A stretch of DNA of 44,793 nucleotides from Myxococcota bacterium. GTDB taxonomy: Bacteria > Myxococcota_A > UBA796 > CAJQPC01. This document shows, one piece after another, positions 23,652 through 31,964 of this stretch (the stretch's first letter is position 1; the number at the start of each line of letters is the position of its first letter). The position numbers were made by a program, and so were the translations under genes. A model generated the notes under the pieces. The model was not told where the DNA came from and did no database searches. It worked only from the letters and a program-made list of their open reading frames with translations. The stretch spans positions 1 to 44,793 of the forward strand of contig JAKLKD010000023.1 in NCBI GenBank assembly GCA_023150845.1, read 5' to 3'.

Positions 23652-24197
23652 TCACCCCTTCTTCAGCCGCTTCTCCAGCGCGTCGAGCCGCGCCCGCAGG
23701 GCGTCAACCTCACCCGCCTCACCGCTCGGCGGGGCCTTCGGGGGCGGCGGGGCCTCCTCGGGCTCGGGCTCGGGCTCCGGGGCGGCCTGGCTCGTGGACG
23801 GCGCGCTGGGCTTCGGGGTGAAGCGCTCGAAGGGGTTCGCGCCGGGAGGCATGCCCGCCGTGGCGAGGCCCATCACCTGCTCCACCCGGTCGAGCTGAGT
23901 GTGCAGCAGCTCCAGCCCGGCGATGAACTGCTTCCGCACGAGGGCCTGAACGGGGTCGTCGGAGCTCAGGCGAATGAGGCGGCGCAGCATGGCCGTCGGC
24001 AGGAGCGCGTCGCCTTTGAGCACCTCCAGCACCACCTGCATGAGCACCTCGTGGGTGAGGTCCTCGTTCGTCTTCGCGTCCACCACCTGCACGGCCTCGC
24101 CCGCGCGGATGATCGCCGCGAGCTCGTCGAGGTTGATGTACCGGGACCGGGCGCTGTCGTAGAGGCGGCGGTTGCCGTACTTCTTGATGATGACCAT
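23652..24197 (-). CDS. phaR: PHA synthesis repressor PhaR
   Basis: A 181-residue regulator with the PhaR/PHB-accumulation DNA-binding domain at residues 1-65: IKKYGNRRLYDSARSRYINLDELA and VVDAKTNEDLTHEVL match the family almost position for position. The second region (about 70-115) fits the PHA-binding helical part. A Pro/Glu linker and a C-terminal coiled coil (DALRARLDALEKRLKK) follow. In known systems PhaR binds both nascent PHA granules and DNA, repressing the phasin gene and itself until granules form. It is divergent from the phasin gene. Unusually, only 15 bases separate it from the downstream hotdog gene, so it also leads the ketosynthase operon. Confidence 0.93.
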   Translation of the reverse strand: MVIIKKYGNRRLYDSARSRYINLDELAAIIRAGEAVQVVDAKTNEDLTHEVLMQVVLEVLKGDALLPTAMLRRLIRLSSDDPVQALVRKQFIAGLELLHTQLDRVEQVMGLATAGMPPGANPFERFTPKPSAPSTSQAAPEPEPEPEEAPPPPKAPPSGEAGEVDALRARLDALEKRLKKG

Positions 24198-24243
24198 TCA
24201 GGCTCCAGGAGCGGGCGGGGGCCCTCGGCGAATCAACGCTCTC

Positions 24244-24272
24244 GCTATCCCGGGGATCGTTCATGCTGCCAT
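24244..24272 (-). promoter_or_regulatory. Possible phaR promoter
   Basis: On the minus strand ATGGCA (24272-24267), a 17-base spacer and GATAGC (24249-24244). The -35 lies within the TGC-rich candidate PhaR site, which would allow autoregulation. Confidence 0.4.
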
Positions 24273-24300
24273 GCAAAAAAGATTCTTGACGCACTGCAAC
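24262..24300. promoter_or_regulatory. TGC-rich candidate PhaR operator
   Basis: The stretch contains ATGCTGCCATGCAA at its left end and GCACTGCAAC at its right, i.e. repeated TGC/GCA half-sites. PhaR of Paracoccus is known to bind TGC-rich sites near phasin and phaR promoters. Here the site spans the -35 boxes of both divergent promoters (24267-24272 minus strand, 24286-24291 plus strand). The assignment to PhaR is inferred from motif and position. Confidence 0.5.
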
Positions 24301-24314
24301 ATAAGGTTTAGGTT
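24286..24314 (+). promoter_or_regulatory. Phasin/PHA operon promoter
   Basis: TTGACG (24286-24291), a 17-base spacer and TAGGTT (24309-24314) lie about 80 bases before the phasin ATG, leaving a fairly long leader. It is the best sigma-70-type match in the phaR-phasin gap. Confidence 0.6.
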
Positions 24315-24395
24315 GTGGGTGTCGGGCGGAGATGTCGCCGCCCCAAGACAACCGCTGACGACCGGCGCACGACCGGCAACCTCCTGGAGACTCCC

Positions 24396-24629
24396 ATGAC
24401 CAACCTCTTCAACGTCAACAACAACGCCCGCTCCTTCGCGCACGAGATGATCGCCGCCCAGAAGCAGGTGTTCGAGTGGCAGATGGCGCAGCTCAAGGTG
24501 ATGGACCAGCAGTCCCGCGCGTTCACCGACGCCGCCCGCGCTGGCGTCGAGATGTCCCAGAAGACGATGCTCGACATGAGCAAGACCCTGGTCGACACCT
24601 TCATGCCCGCCGAGGCCGCCAAGGCCTGA
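24396..24629 (+). CDS. Small phasin
   Basis: A 77-residue, almost entirely helical amphipathic protein (ARSFAHEMIAAQKQVFEWQ, MAQLKVMDQQSRAFTDAAR, MSQKTMLDMSKTLVDTFMP) resembling small phasins, the proteins that coat PHA granules and control their size. The ATG at 24396 has GGAG six bases upstream. It is the first gene after the PHA promoter and is separated from the synthase genes by a large hairpin, a usual arrangement when the granule coat is needed in excess. Identity as a phasin rests on helical character and position between phaR and the synthase genes. Confidence 0.72.
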   Translation: MTNLFNVNNNARSFAHEMIAAQKQVFEWQMAQLKVMDQQSRAFTDAARAGVEMSQKTMLDMSKTLVDTFMPAEAAKA

Positions 24630-24646
24630 GCCGAGCCCTTCCCCCC

Positions 24647-24692
24647 ATGGCCCTGTCGAAGCGCGTGACTCCCTCGCGCCCGACAGGGCCAT
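24647..24692 (+). terminator. Large hairpin between phasin and phaE-like gene
   Basis: A perfect 12-bp inverted repeat (ATGGCCCTGTCG at 24647-24658, CGACAGGGCCAT at 24681-24692) encloses a second 5-bp stem (GCGCG/CGCGC at 24661-24665 and 24675-24679). No T-run follows. It may be a partial terminator or a 3'-end stabiliser that raises phasin mRNA over the synthase mRNA. Confidence 0.65.
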
Positions 24693-24726
24693 CTCCCGTT
24701 CTGACCCCCACGTCTTTGGAGCTCCC

Positions 24727-25215
24727 ATGAGCGACACCTCCCCCGACCTCTCCAAGCTCTCCGGCGAGCTGTACCGCCAGTGGGAGAAGGGCATGGCCCA
24801 GTGGTGGGATCAGGTCCTGGAGTCCCCGGCCTTCCTCTCGGGCATGGGGCAGAGCCTCTCCGGCCAGGCCCAGGCCCGCGCCAACTACGAGCAGGCCGTC
24901 GATCAGACCCTTGAGCAGCTCCACATCCCGAGCCGCAAAGACTTCATCCGGCTCACCCGCGTCGCCACGATGCTTGAGGACAAGCTCCTGAGCCTGGAGG
25001 ACAAGCTCCTCGCCGTGAGCGACCAGCTCGCCGCCCAGGAGCGCGAGACGCTCCTCGCCCGGGTGGACGCCGCCGAGGCCCGTATCGAGGCCCGTGAGCA
25101 GCTCGCCGCGCTCCAGGCCCGCCTCGATGCCTTGGAGGGCAAGGCCGCCCCCGCCGCCACCGAGCCCGCTGAGCAGAAGGGCCGCGCCCGCCGCGGCAAG
25201 GAGGAGTCGGCATGA
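24727..25215 (+). CDS. Short PhaE-like PHA synthase subunit
   Basis: A 162-residue protein resembling the PhaE subunit of class III PHA synthases but less than half its usual length (about 350). Tell-tale parts are the N-terminal YRQWEKGMAQWWDQVL, the central HIPSRKDFIRLTR, typical of the PhaE/PhaR-subunit region that contacts PhaC, and a long coiled coil (LEDKLLSLEDKLLAVSDQ to ALQARLDALEG) ending in a basic tail. GGAG lies five bases before the ATG. Its stop overlaps the first phaC start (ATGATG), so it is made together with the synthase and presumably activates or docks it on granules. Confidence 0.75.
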   Translation: MSDTSPDLSKLSGELYRQWEKGMAQWWDQVLESPAFLSGMGQSLSGQAQARANYEQAVDQTLEQLHIPSRKDFIRLTRVATMLEDKLLSLEDKLLAVSDQLAAQERETLLARVDAAEARIEAREQLAALQARLDALEGKAAPAATEPAEQKGRARRGKEESA

Positions 25216-26231
25216 TGACGCTCTTCGACCGCACGGCGACCACCGCCCGTTACCTCAGCCAGCGCCCCGCGGAGCGCCTGCGCATCGGCGTCACGCCGCA
25301 CCAGGTCATCTTCCGCCAGAACAAGGCCACCCTGCGCTACTTCGCGCCGACCCACCCCCAGGGCCAGCAGCACACGCCGATCTTCGTGTCGATGCCGCTG
25401 ATCAACAAGTGGGAGGTCTGGGACCTGCTCCCCGGCCGCTCGGTGATGGAGGACCTCACCGCCGCGGGCGTGCCGGTCTACCTGCTCGACTGGGGCACCC
25501 CCGGCCCTGAAGACCAAGGCGTCACCTTGGGCAAGCTCGTGGACGACCTGCTCGTGCGTATGTTTGACCGCGCCCGGCGCCACGCGGGCCAGGCGCTCGA
25601 CGCCGTGGGTTACTGCGTCGGCGGCACCTTCTTGGCCGTGCACCTCTCCCGCCATGAGAGCGCCCGCCGCGCGGCGTTTGTGTGTACGCCCATCGACTTC
25701 CACAGCTCCGGCCGCCTCGCGGTCTGGGCCCAGCCCTCGTGTTTCCCCGTAGACGCCGCCATCGACGGCTTCGGCAACTACCCCGGCCGGGTCATCCGCG
25801 AGGCCTTCTCCTGGCTGCGCCCCGAAGGACAGACCCGCAAGTGGGTCGGCCTCTGGGAGAAGATCGAGGATCCCGAGTTCCGCGACCTCTGGGCGGCCCT
25901 GGAGAAGTGGAACACCGACGCCGTGGACTTCCCCGGCGAGGCCTATCGGGAGTACGTCCGGCGCTGCTACTTTGAGAACACGCTCCTCAAGCACGTCGGG
26001 GATCCCGGGGTCTGGATCTTGGACGGCAAACCCGTCGATCTCCAGAACGCCAAGATCGAGGCGCACTCCATCGCCGCCGACCGCGACCACATCGTCCCCC
26101 CGGCCGCGGCCCACGCCCTGGCTGATGCCTGGGGCGGGGCGGTCACCACCAAGACGGTTAAAGGAGGCCACGTCGCCATCGCGGCGAACGGCGTGATCTC
26201 CAAGAGCCTCCTGGAGTGGATCCGGCGATGA
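25212..26231 (+). CDS. phaC: PHA synthase, PhaC type (first copy)
   Basis: A 339-residue alpha/beta-hydrolase-fold polymerase of class III PhaC type, which links hydroxyacyl-CoA units into polyester. The lipase-like box is GYCVGG with catalytic Cys 135; Asp 292 (DRDHIVPP) and His 320 (KGGHVAI) complete the triad. YLLDWGTPGPED and the cap-region residues also agree with the family. Translation can start at ATG 25212 or 25215; 25212 overlaps the phaE-like stop by four bases. It overlaps the second synthase gene by four bases (ATGA). Confidence 0.88.
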   Translation: MMTLFDRTATTARYLSQRPAERLRIGVTPHQVIFRQNKATLRYFAPTHPQGQQHTPIFVSMPLINKWEVWDLLPGRSVMEDLTAAGVPVYLLDWGTPGPEDQGVTLGKLVDDLLVRMFDRARRHAGQALDAVGYCVGGTFLAVHLSRHESARRAAFVCTPIDFHSSGRLAVWAQPSCFPVDAAIDGFGNYPGRVIREAFSWLRPEGQTRKWVGLWEKIEDPEFRDLWAALEKWNTDAVDFPGEAYREYVRRCYFENTLLKHVGDPGVWILDGKPVDLQNAKIEAHSIAADRDHIVPPAAAHALADAWGGAVTTKTVKGGHVAIAANGVISKSLLEWIRR

Positions 26232-27334
26232 GCACCCCCCTCGTAGATCCCTTCGCCCCCTTCGGCGCCTTGTTGTCTGGGTTTGAGGGGCTCTACGAGC
26301 TGGAGCGCATCCGCCGCGGCATGTTTGTGCACGCCACGGCGCCGCGCCCCGACGTGGGGGTCACGCCCCACGTCATCGTGCATGAGCAGGACAAGCTGAA
26401 GCTGCGCTACTACGCGCCCAAGCGGGATGAGGGCCTGCCCCCGGTGGTGCTGGTCCCCTCGCTCATCAACCGGGCGTACATCCTCGACTTAGAGGCCGAC
26501 CGCAGCATGGTCGCGAGCCTCGCGGGGATGAACCACCCGGTCTACCTCGTGGACTGGGGTGAGCCCGGCCCTGAAGACGCCGACGAGGACGTGGCCTACG
26601 TCGTGCTGGAGCTCCTCGACCGCGCCGTGCGCCGGGCCTGCCGCCACGCCCGGGCCCCCAAGGCCGCGGTGTTCGGCTACTGCATGGGCGGCACCTTGGT
26701 GGCGATGTACGCCGCCTTACGCCCCGAGCGGCTCCTGGGCTTCACGACCCTGAACGCCCCGGTGCACTTCGCCGAGGCCGGGCGCTTCCGCGAGTTCGTG
26801 AGCCCTGACGTGGTCAACGTGGACGAGGTCTTCCCCGCGGGCACCCTCGTCCCCACCTGGCTGATGAAGCCGGTGTTCCAGATGCTCGACCCCATGGGCA
26901 GCTTCACGAAGTACGCGGCCATCGAGGAGGCCGCCGCCGACCCCAAGAAGCTCAGCCGCACCATGGCCCGGGAGCGCTGGCTGGAGGAGCACGTCCCCTG
27001 CGCCAGCGCCTTCTGCCGGGAGTTCGTCCGCCACGCCTACCAAGAGGACGCGCTCATCGCGGGGCGCTGGTCCTTAAACGGCGAGACCGTGCGCCTGGAG
27101 GACATCCGGTCCCCGGCGCTCATCGTCGTGTGTAAACGCGACTTCATCGCGCCGTCCCGGTCGGGCCTGCCGCTCTTTGAGCGCATCCAGTCCGCCGACA
27201 AAGAGCTCGTTGAGCCTGACGCCGGGCATATCGGCGTCGTGGTCGGCGCGACGGGGCCCCGCTACTTCTTCCCGCTGCTCGACCGATGGCTGCGGCGGAT
27301 CGCCAAGGGTGAGCCCCAGGCCCCGAAGGAGTGA
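26228..27334 (+). CDS. phaC: PHA synthase, PhaC type (second copy)
   Basis: A 368-residue PhaC-type polymerase paralogous to the preceding protein but clearly diverged. The triad is complete: Cys about 152 in FGYCMGGT, Asp about 305 in CKRDFIAP and His about 334 in DAGHIGVVVG, the last closely resembling class III PhaC (GHIG). YLVDWGEPGPED is shared with copy 1. The ATG at 26228 overlaps the upstream stop (ATGA). Two intact, adjacent PhaC-type genes with one PhaE-like subunit suggest a mixed enzyme complex or two synthases of different substrate range. Confidence 0.88.
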   Translation: MSTPLVDPFAPFGALLSGFEGLYELERIRRGMFVHATAPRPDVGVTPHVIVHEQDKLKLRYYAPKRDEGLPPVVLVPSLINRAYILDLEADRSMVASLAGMNHPVYLVDWGEPGPEDADEDVAYVVLELLDRAVRRACRHARAPKAAVFGYCMGGTLVAMYAALRPERLLGFTTLNAPVHFAEAGRFREFVSPDVVNVDEVFPAGTLVPTWLMKPVFQMLDPMGSFTKYAAIEEAAADPKKLSRTMARERWLEEHVPCASAFCREFVRHAYQEDALIAGRWSLNGETVRLEDIRSPALIVVCKRDFIAPSRSGLPLFERIQSADKELVEPDAGHIGVVVGATGPRYFFPLLDRWLRRIAKGEPQAPKE

Positions 27335-27338
27335 CGGC

Positions 27339-28805
27339 GTGAAGGCGACGACGAACTGGCTTGAGATGCACACGCGCTTTCGGCCCCAGGCCGAGGCGCT
27401 CTTTGACGTAGAGCAGGGCCGCCGCTGGACCTACGCCCAGCTCTACGAGGACAGCCTGCGCTGGGCGGGCCGCCTCGCGGCGATGGGGGTGGGCCCCGGC
27501 GACCGGGTGTCCTTGTTGGCCCACAACCGCGGCGACACCTTCGCCATCCTCTTCGCCTGCGCCGAGCGCGGGGCGATGCTCTGCCCGATGAACTGGCGCC
27601 TGAGCCCGGCGGAGCTCGCCTTCCAGATTCACGACGCCGAGCCCAAGGTGCTCCTCACCGACGCCACCTTCGCCGGGGTGGTCGAGGCGCCCCAGACCTT
27701 GCGCGTCGAAGACGGCCCCGACCACGCCCCGGAGGAGGGCCCCGGAAGCGCCTTGAGCGACCCCTGGGTGCTCATGTACACCTCGGGCACGACGGGCAAA
27801 CCCAAAGGCGCGCTCATCACGCACAACCAGCTCCACTGGAACGCCCTCAACACCTTCTTCGCCTGCGACCTCACCCCGCAAGACAGCACGCTGACCTTCA
27901 CGCCGCTGTTCCACACCGGCGGGCTGAACTCGCTCTCGACGCCGTTGTTGCACCGCGGCGGGAGGGTGGTGCTCACCCGCGGGGTGGACCCCGGCCAGGC
28001 CCTCCGGCTCATCGGCGAGGAGCGAATCACCCTGCTCATGGGCGTGCCCACCATCTTCCAGATGTTGGCGGACCACCCCGACTTTGAGCACACGGACCTC
28101 AGCTCCGTGCGGGACGCGCTCTGCGGCGGGGCGCCCTTAGGCGTCGAGCTCTGGACCCGATACTTACAGCGTAAGGTTCCTCTCCGCCAAGGCTTCGGCA
28201 TGACCGAGGTGGGCCCCAACTGCTTCTCGATGCCCCACGCCGCGAGCGAGGCGAAGATGGGCGCGGTGGGCAAGGCCATCCACCACGTCGCCATGCGGCT
28301 CGTGCGCCCCGACGGCGGCGAGTGTGCCGTTGATGAGGCCGGTGAGCTGGTGCTCGGCGGCCCGGCGGTGTTCGGCGGCTACTGGCGGCGGCCCGAGGCG
28401 ACGGCGTCGAGCCTACGCGACGGCTGGTTCTACACCGGCGACGTGCTCTCCCGAGACGCTGAGGGCTTCTTCTGGGTGCGCGGACGCGCCAAGGAGATGT
28501 ACAAGAGCGGCGGCGAGAACGTCTACCCGGCGGAGGTCGAGGCGGCGATCCTGTCGCTCCACGGCGTCGGGCAGGTCGCCGTGGTCGGCGTCCCCGATCC
28601 GCGCTGGGGCGAGGTCGGCGTGGCCTTCGTTGAGCCCGCGCCGGAGCATCACCTCACCGAGGCGGGCCTGCGTGAGGCGCTCAGCGGTCGCCTCGCCCGG
28701 TTCAAGATGCCCAAGCGGTTTATCCTGACGGTTAGCCTGCCCCGCACCGCCAGCGGCAAGATCGACAAGCCAGCGCTCACCCGCACTCTGGAGATGGAGA
28801 CATGA
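27339..28805 (+). CDS. Acyl-CoA ligase (AMP-forming)
   Basis: A 488-residue member of the ANL superfamily that would activate a free acid to its CoA thioester via acyl-AMP. Motifs are YTSGTTGKPKG (P-loop, residues about 145-155), FGMTEVGPN, the adenylate-binding GWFYTGDVL, the hinge VRGRAKEMYKSGGENVYPAEVE and catalytic Lys near the end in RTASGKIDK. Length is close to fatty-acyl-CoA synthetases with short N-terminal parts. The GTG at 27339 has AAGGAG seven bases upstream and lies four bases after the second synthase gene. In this operon it most likely makes hydroxyacyl-CoA or acyl-CoA for PHA synthesis from acids released by the downstream hydrolases. Confidence 0.88.
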   Translation: MKATTNWLEMHTRFRPQAEALFDVEQGRRWTYAQLYEDSLRWAGRLAAMGVGPGDRVSLLAHNRGDTFAILFACAERGAMLCPMNWRLSPAELAFQIHDAEPKVLLTDATFAGVVEAPQTLRVEDGPDHAPEEGPGSALSDPWVLMYTSGTTGKPKGALITHNQLHWNALNTFFACDLTPQDSTLTFTPLFHTGGLNSLSTPLLHRGGRVVLTRGVDPGQALRLIGEERITLLMGVPTIFQMLADHPDFEHTDLSSVRDALCGGAPLGVELWTRYLQRKVPLRQGFGMTEVGPNCFSMPHAASEAKMGAVGKAIHHVAMRLVRPDGGECAVDEAGELVLGGPAVFGGYWRRPEATASSLRDGWFYTGDVLSRDAEGFFWVRGRAKEMYKSGGENVYPAEVEAAILSLHGVGQVAVVGVPDPRWGEVGVAFVEPAPEHHLTEAGLREALSGRLARFKMPKRFILTVSLPRTASGKIDKPALTRTLEMET

Positions 28806-29362
28806 CGCGTTCCTTCACCCTGCTGCTCCTCGCCCTCGGCGCCTGCACCGGGGATCCCTACAAAGACGACGGCCCGACCGACGACAGCACCACCACGGAT
28901 GACAGCACGGTCACCGATGACTCCACCGCGGACGACAGCGCGGATCCCGTCATCGACTCCAAGCTCGTCGGGTCTTGGCTCTCCGAGGGTGAGAACCTGA
29001 GCCCGCTCTTCGCGGGCCGCTTCTTCAAGTACGTCTCGGTGAGCGCCGAGTTTAAGGCCGACGCGAGCTACGTCGTGCAGGCCGTCGATCAGGCGGGCTC
29101 GACCTACGACTTCACGGGCAGCTTCGTCATCGACGAGTCCACGTCCCCGGCGACCATCGTGCTCACCCAGGCGACGCCGAGCGTGGTGACCGCTGAGGGC
29201 ATCTACGCCATCGACGAGGCGGACCTGCTCACCTACGAGGTCGTGCAGACCGATCCCAACCCCAACGGCTTCGTCGCGCCGACGCCGGAGACGGGCTTCG
29301 GCTCGACCTCGGGCCCCGGCCTGAACCCCGGCGACAACGTCCAGAAGTACGTGCGCCAGTGA
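28802..29362 (+). CDS. Lipoprotein with Asp/Thr/Ser spacer
   Basis: A 186-residue lipoprotein. The signal peptide ends in lipobox LGAC near residue 15, followed by a spacer of Asp, Ser and Thr (TDDSTTTDDS and similar) to about residue 48. The folded part starts at KLVGSWLSEGENL and consists of alternating beta-strands (ASYVVQAVDQAG, TYDFTGSFVIDE, PATIVLTQATP), consistent with a lipocalin-like or small beta-barrel binding domain. The ATG at 28802 overlaps the ligase stop (ATGA). A role in presenting or carrying hydrophobic acids at the outer membrane would fit the operon, but no ligand site can be identified. Confidence 0.7.
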   Translation: MTRSFTLLLLALGACTGDPYKDDGPTDDSTTTDDSTVTDDSTADDSADPVIDSKLVGSWLSEGENLSPLFAGRFFKYVSVSAEFKADASYVVQAVDQAGSTYDFTGSFVIDESTSPATIVLTQATPSVVTAEGIYAIDEADLLTYEVVQTDPNPNGFVAPTPETGFGSTSGPGLNPGDNVQKYVRQ

Positions 29363-30999
29363 GCCGCCTCGCCGCCTGCACCCTCCTCCCGCTGCTCTGG
29401 CCGTCGTTGGCCCTGGCCCAAGACCAGGCCGCGCCGCTGGAGAGCCGCGCCGCCGCGGCGGAGGAGGAGCTGGCGGCGATGGCCGCGCCGCCCGAGAGGA
29501 GCGCGCCCGAGGCCACGCCTGAGGTGAGCGCGCCCGCGCTGCCCGACGTGCTGCCGAAAGCGCCCAAGCCCGACACGGGCCTCAAGTTTTTGGGGCTCAT
29601 GCAGACGAAAGCCACGGCCTCGAACCTCACGAGCACGAACCCGTTCTTGGACGGCCAGGTGCTCGGCACCTTAGGCGGCACGAACGGGCTCACCGTGGGT
29701 GAGGGGCGCAGCGCCGCCGTCGAGCAGCGCCTCACGGGCTTCTTCACCTACGCCCCGCCGGTGCTCAGCGGCCGGGCGAGCCTCACCGCGGGCTTTGAGG
29801 TGGACTACGCCTTCGGCGACCAGTCCTACGTCTCCGGCGGCAACGTCGGCGGGGCCTTCGGCGCCGACGCGGTGAACCTCCAGACCCGCCGCCTCATGGC
29901 GACGATCAAGCCGAACCTCGGCGACCAGCTCCGCCTGAGCCTCGTGCTCGGCCAGCAGTTTGTGTCGGATTCGGTGAACGACCCCGCCGTCTCGGGCCCG
30001 GACGAGCTGTTCCGCTCCGGCGGCAAGCTCATGTTCTTCGGCTCCGAGGCCACGGGCGTCAGCGCCTACGCCCGGCTGCGCAACGGCTGGGGCGACGTGG
30101 TGAAGGGCCGACTCGGCGCCTACACCCTCTATGAGCGTGGCACCTACGAGCAAGACGACGTGTGGCTCGTGATGGCCGACGTGCAGGTGAACCCGCTCTT
30201 CGCGACCCACTTTGGCGCGCACCTCTGGACGCTCCGCGACCGCAGCGGCGGCAACCAGGGCATCTTCGGCATCGGCCCGACCTCGTCCTTGGCGGAGCTG
30301 CAAGGCGCCGCCCGCCTCGACCTCCGCCCTGAGGGCGAGACGATCGCCCCGGCGGTGAGCGCGGATCTGTACTGGGTGACCTTCGACGCCGCCTTTAACC
30401 GCGACCTGCGCCTCTCGCCGATCGGCGCGACGGCGATGGTCACCGCCAACACCGGCACGCTCTACGCCGACGGCGCGGACAACGTCGCCGTGCGCGGTGC
30501 CCTGGCCAACGCCGAGGTCCGCCTGCGTTACGCCCCCGGCGAGGGCAGCGTCGCCCGGCTGGAGGCCCTCTGGTCGAGCGCCGATGACGCCGACCCGCTG
30601 ACCTACTCCGGCGTGATCACCGGCAACAGCTACGGCATCGTCGGCGCGATCTACGCGAGCCACGGCACCCTGCTCTTGTTCTCGGATCTGTTCTCGATCA
30701 ACCGTATGGCGTCTGTGGTGTATGACGTCTCCGGCGGCGGCGGCGGCGTGCGCGCCTTGACCGGCAGCGTCGGCTACGACCTCGTGCCCGGCCGGGTGAC
30801 CGTCGCCGTGGGCGGCGGCCACGCCCGGGACGGCTCCGGGTCGCCCTACGGCAGCGAGCTGAACCTCCGTGTGGTGACCGAGCCCTACCTCTTCATGCGG
30901 GTGGGTCTCTGGGGCGCCATGATGACCCCTGGCGAGGCCGCGCTCGTCGATCAGACGGCCTACGCGGCTTACCTCGGCTTCGACTGGCTGGTGTTCTGA
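29359..30999 (+). CDS. Outer-membrane beta-barrel protein
   Basis: A 546-residue exported protein. A signal peptide (LAACTLLPLLWPSLALAQ) ends near residue 21, a Pro/Ala-rich segment reaches about residue 75, and the rest is a long run of amphipathic strands with aromatic ends typical of an outer-membrane barrel (for example ASLTAGFEVDYAFG, LRLSLVLGQQFV, VSADLYWVTFDAAF). It ends in FDWLVF, the C-terminal Phe expected for BAM-assembled barrels. The GTG at 29359 overlaps the lipoprotein stop (GTGA). It is probably a porin or transporter; its place between a CoA ligase and secreted hydrolases suggests uptake of hydrolysis products. Confidence 0.75.
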   Translation: MSRLAACTLLPLLWPSLALAQDQAAPLESRAAAAEEELAAMAAPPERSAPEATPEVSAPALPDVLPKAPKPDTGLKFLGLMQTKATASNLTSTNPFLDGQVLGTLGGTNGLTVGEGRSAAVEQRLTGFFTYAPPVLSGRASLTAGFEVDYAFGDQSYVSGGNVGGAFGADAVNLQTRRLMATIKPNLGDQLRLSLVLGQQFVSDSVNDPAVSGPDELFRSGGKLMFFGSEATGVSAYARLRNGWGDVVKGRLGAYTLYERGTYEQDDVWLVMADVQVNPLFATHFGAHLWTLRDRSGGNQGIFGIGPTSSLAELQGAARLDLRPEGETIAPAVSADLYWVTFDAAFNRDLRLSPIGATAMVTANTGTLYADGADNVAVRGALANAEVRLRYAPGEGSVARLEALWSSADDADPLTYSGVITGNSYGIVGAIYASHGTLLLFSDLFSINRMASVVYDVSGGGGGVRALTGSVGYDLVPGRVTVAVGGGHARDGSGSPYGSELNLRVVTEPYLFMRVGLWGAMMTPGEAALVDQTAYAAYLGFDWLVF

Positions 31000-31964
31000 T
31001 GCGACGCTCTCCGCTCATCCGCCTGATCCTGCCGCTCACCCTGGGCCTCGTCGTGTCGGGCTGTGTGCCCCGTTACGCGGAGCTGCCGCCGATGAGCCCC
31101 GCCGAGCTGACCACCCCCTTGCCGCTGCAGCACGCCGTCGTGAACGGCGTGAAGGTCGCCTACGTCGACAGCGGCGGCGCCGGGGAGGTGATCGTGCTGA
31201 TTCACGGCCTGTCCTCGACCATCGGCTTCTGGGAGCGCCAGGTGCAGCCCTTGGCCGCTGCCGGGTACCGGGTGCTCGCCCTCGATCTCCCGGGCTTCGG
31301 CGCTTCAGGCCGTCCCGACGCGCCCTACACCCCGCCTTGGTACGCCGCGCTCATCCGCGCTTGGCTCGACGGCCTGGGCGTGGCCTCGGCCCACCTCGTC
31401 GGGCACAGCATGGGCGGCCAGATCGCCATCACCCTCGCCCTTGAGACGCCCGACCGTGTAGAGAGCCTCATTCTGAGCGCCCCGGCGGGTATTGAGCGCT
31501 TCACGCCCGGCGAGGGCGAGTGGATGAAGACCTACTGGACGGAGACGCGCACGCTGGAGGCCAGCGAGCAGGACGTGCGGGCGAACTTCACGATGTTGGC
31601 GTTCAACCGCTACGATGAGGGTGTGGAGCGCCTTATCCAAGAGCGCGTCCGGATGTCGAGCACGCCCGAGTTTAAGGGCACCTCCGTCGCCGTGTCTCGC
31701 TGCGTGGCGGGCATGGTCGACCACCCCGTCGCCAACCGGCTGGGGGAGCTCGGGTCGCCCACCTTGATCATCTTCGGCGAGGACGATCACATGATCCCCA
31801 ACCCGATCTTTCATGGGGGCCGCACGAGGACGGTCGCCGAGGCCGGGCAAGAAGGAATCCCCGGAAGCCGGCTCGTCTTGATCCCCAAGGCGGGCCACAC
31901 CGTACACCACGACGCCCCCGACGCCTTCAACGCCGCCGTCTTGGAGTTCTTGGAGTCCACATGA
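30999..31964 (+). CDS. Alpha/beta-hydrolase lipoprotein (esterase-like)
   Basis: A 321-residue alpha/beta hydrolase anchored as a lipoprotein (lipobox VVSGC, Cys about 22). The oxyanion-hole block is VLIHGLSS (67-73), the nucleophile elbow GHSMGG with Ser 137, the acid Asp about 262-263 in FGEDDHM and the His about 300 in PKAGHTVHHD. This is a complete catalytic triad of the lipase/esterase type. Its start overlaps the barrel gene stop by one base (TGATG). It should hydrolyse small esters or oligomers in the periplasm or at the cell surface. The natural substrate cannot be read from the sequence. Confidence 0.85.
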   Translation: MRRSPLIRLILPLTLGLVVSGCVPRYAELPPMSPAELTTPLPLQHAVVNGVKVAYVDSGGAGEVIVLIHGLSSTIGFWERQVQPLAAAGYRVLALDLPGFGASGRPDAPYTPPWYAALIRAWLDGLGVASAHLVGHSMGGQIAITLALETPDRVESLILSAPAGIERFTPGEGEWMKTYWTETRTLEASEQDVRANFTMLAFNRYDEGVERLIQERVRMSSTPEFKGTSVAVSRCVAGMVDHPVANRLGELGSPTLIIFGEDDHMIPNPIFHGGRTRTVAEAGQEGIPGSRLVLIPKAGHTVHHDAPDAFNAAVLEFLEST

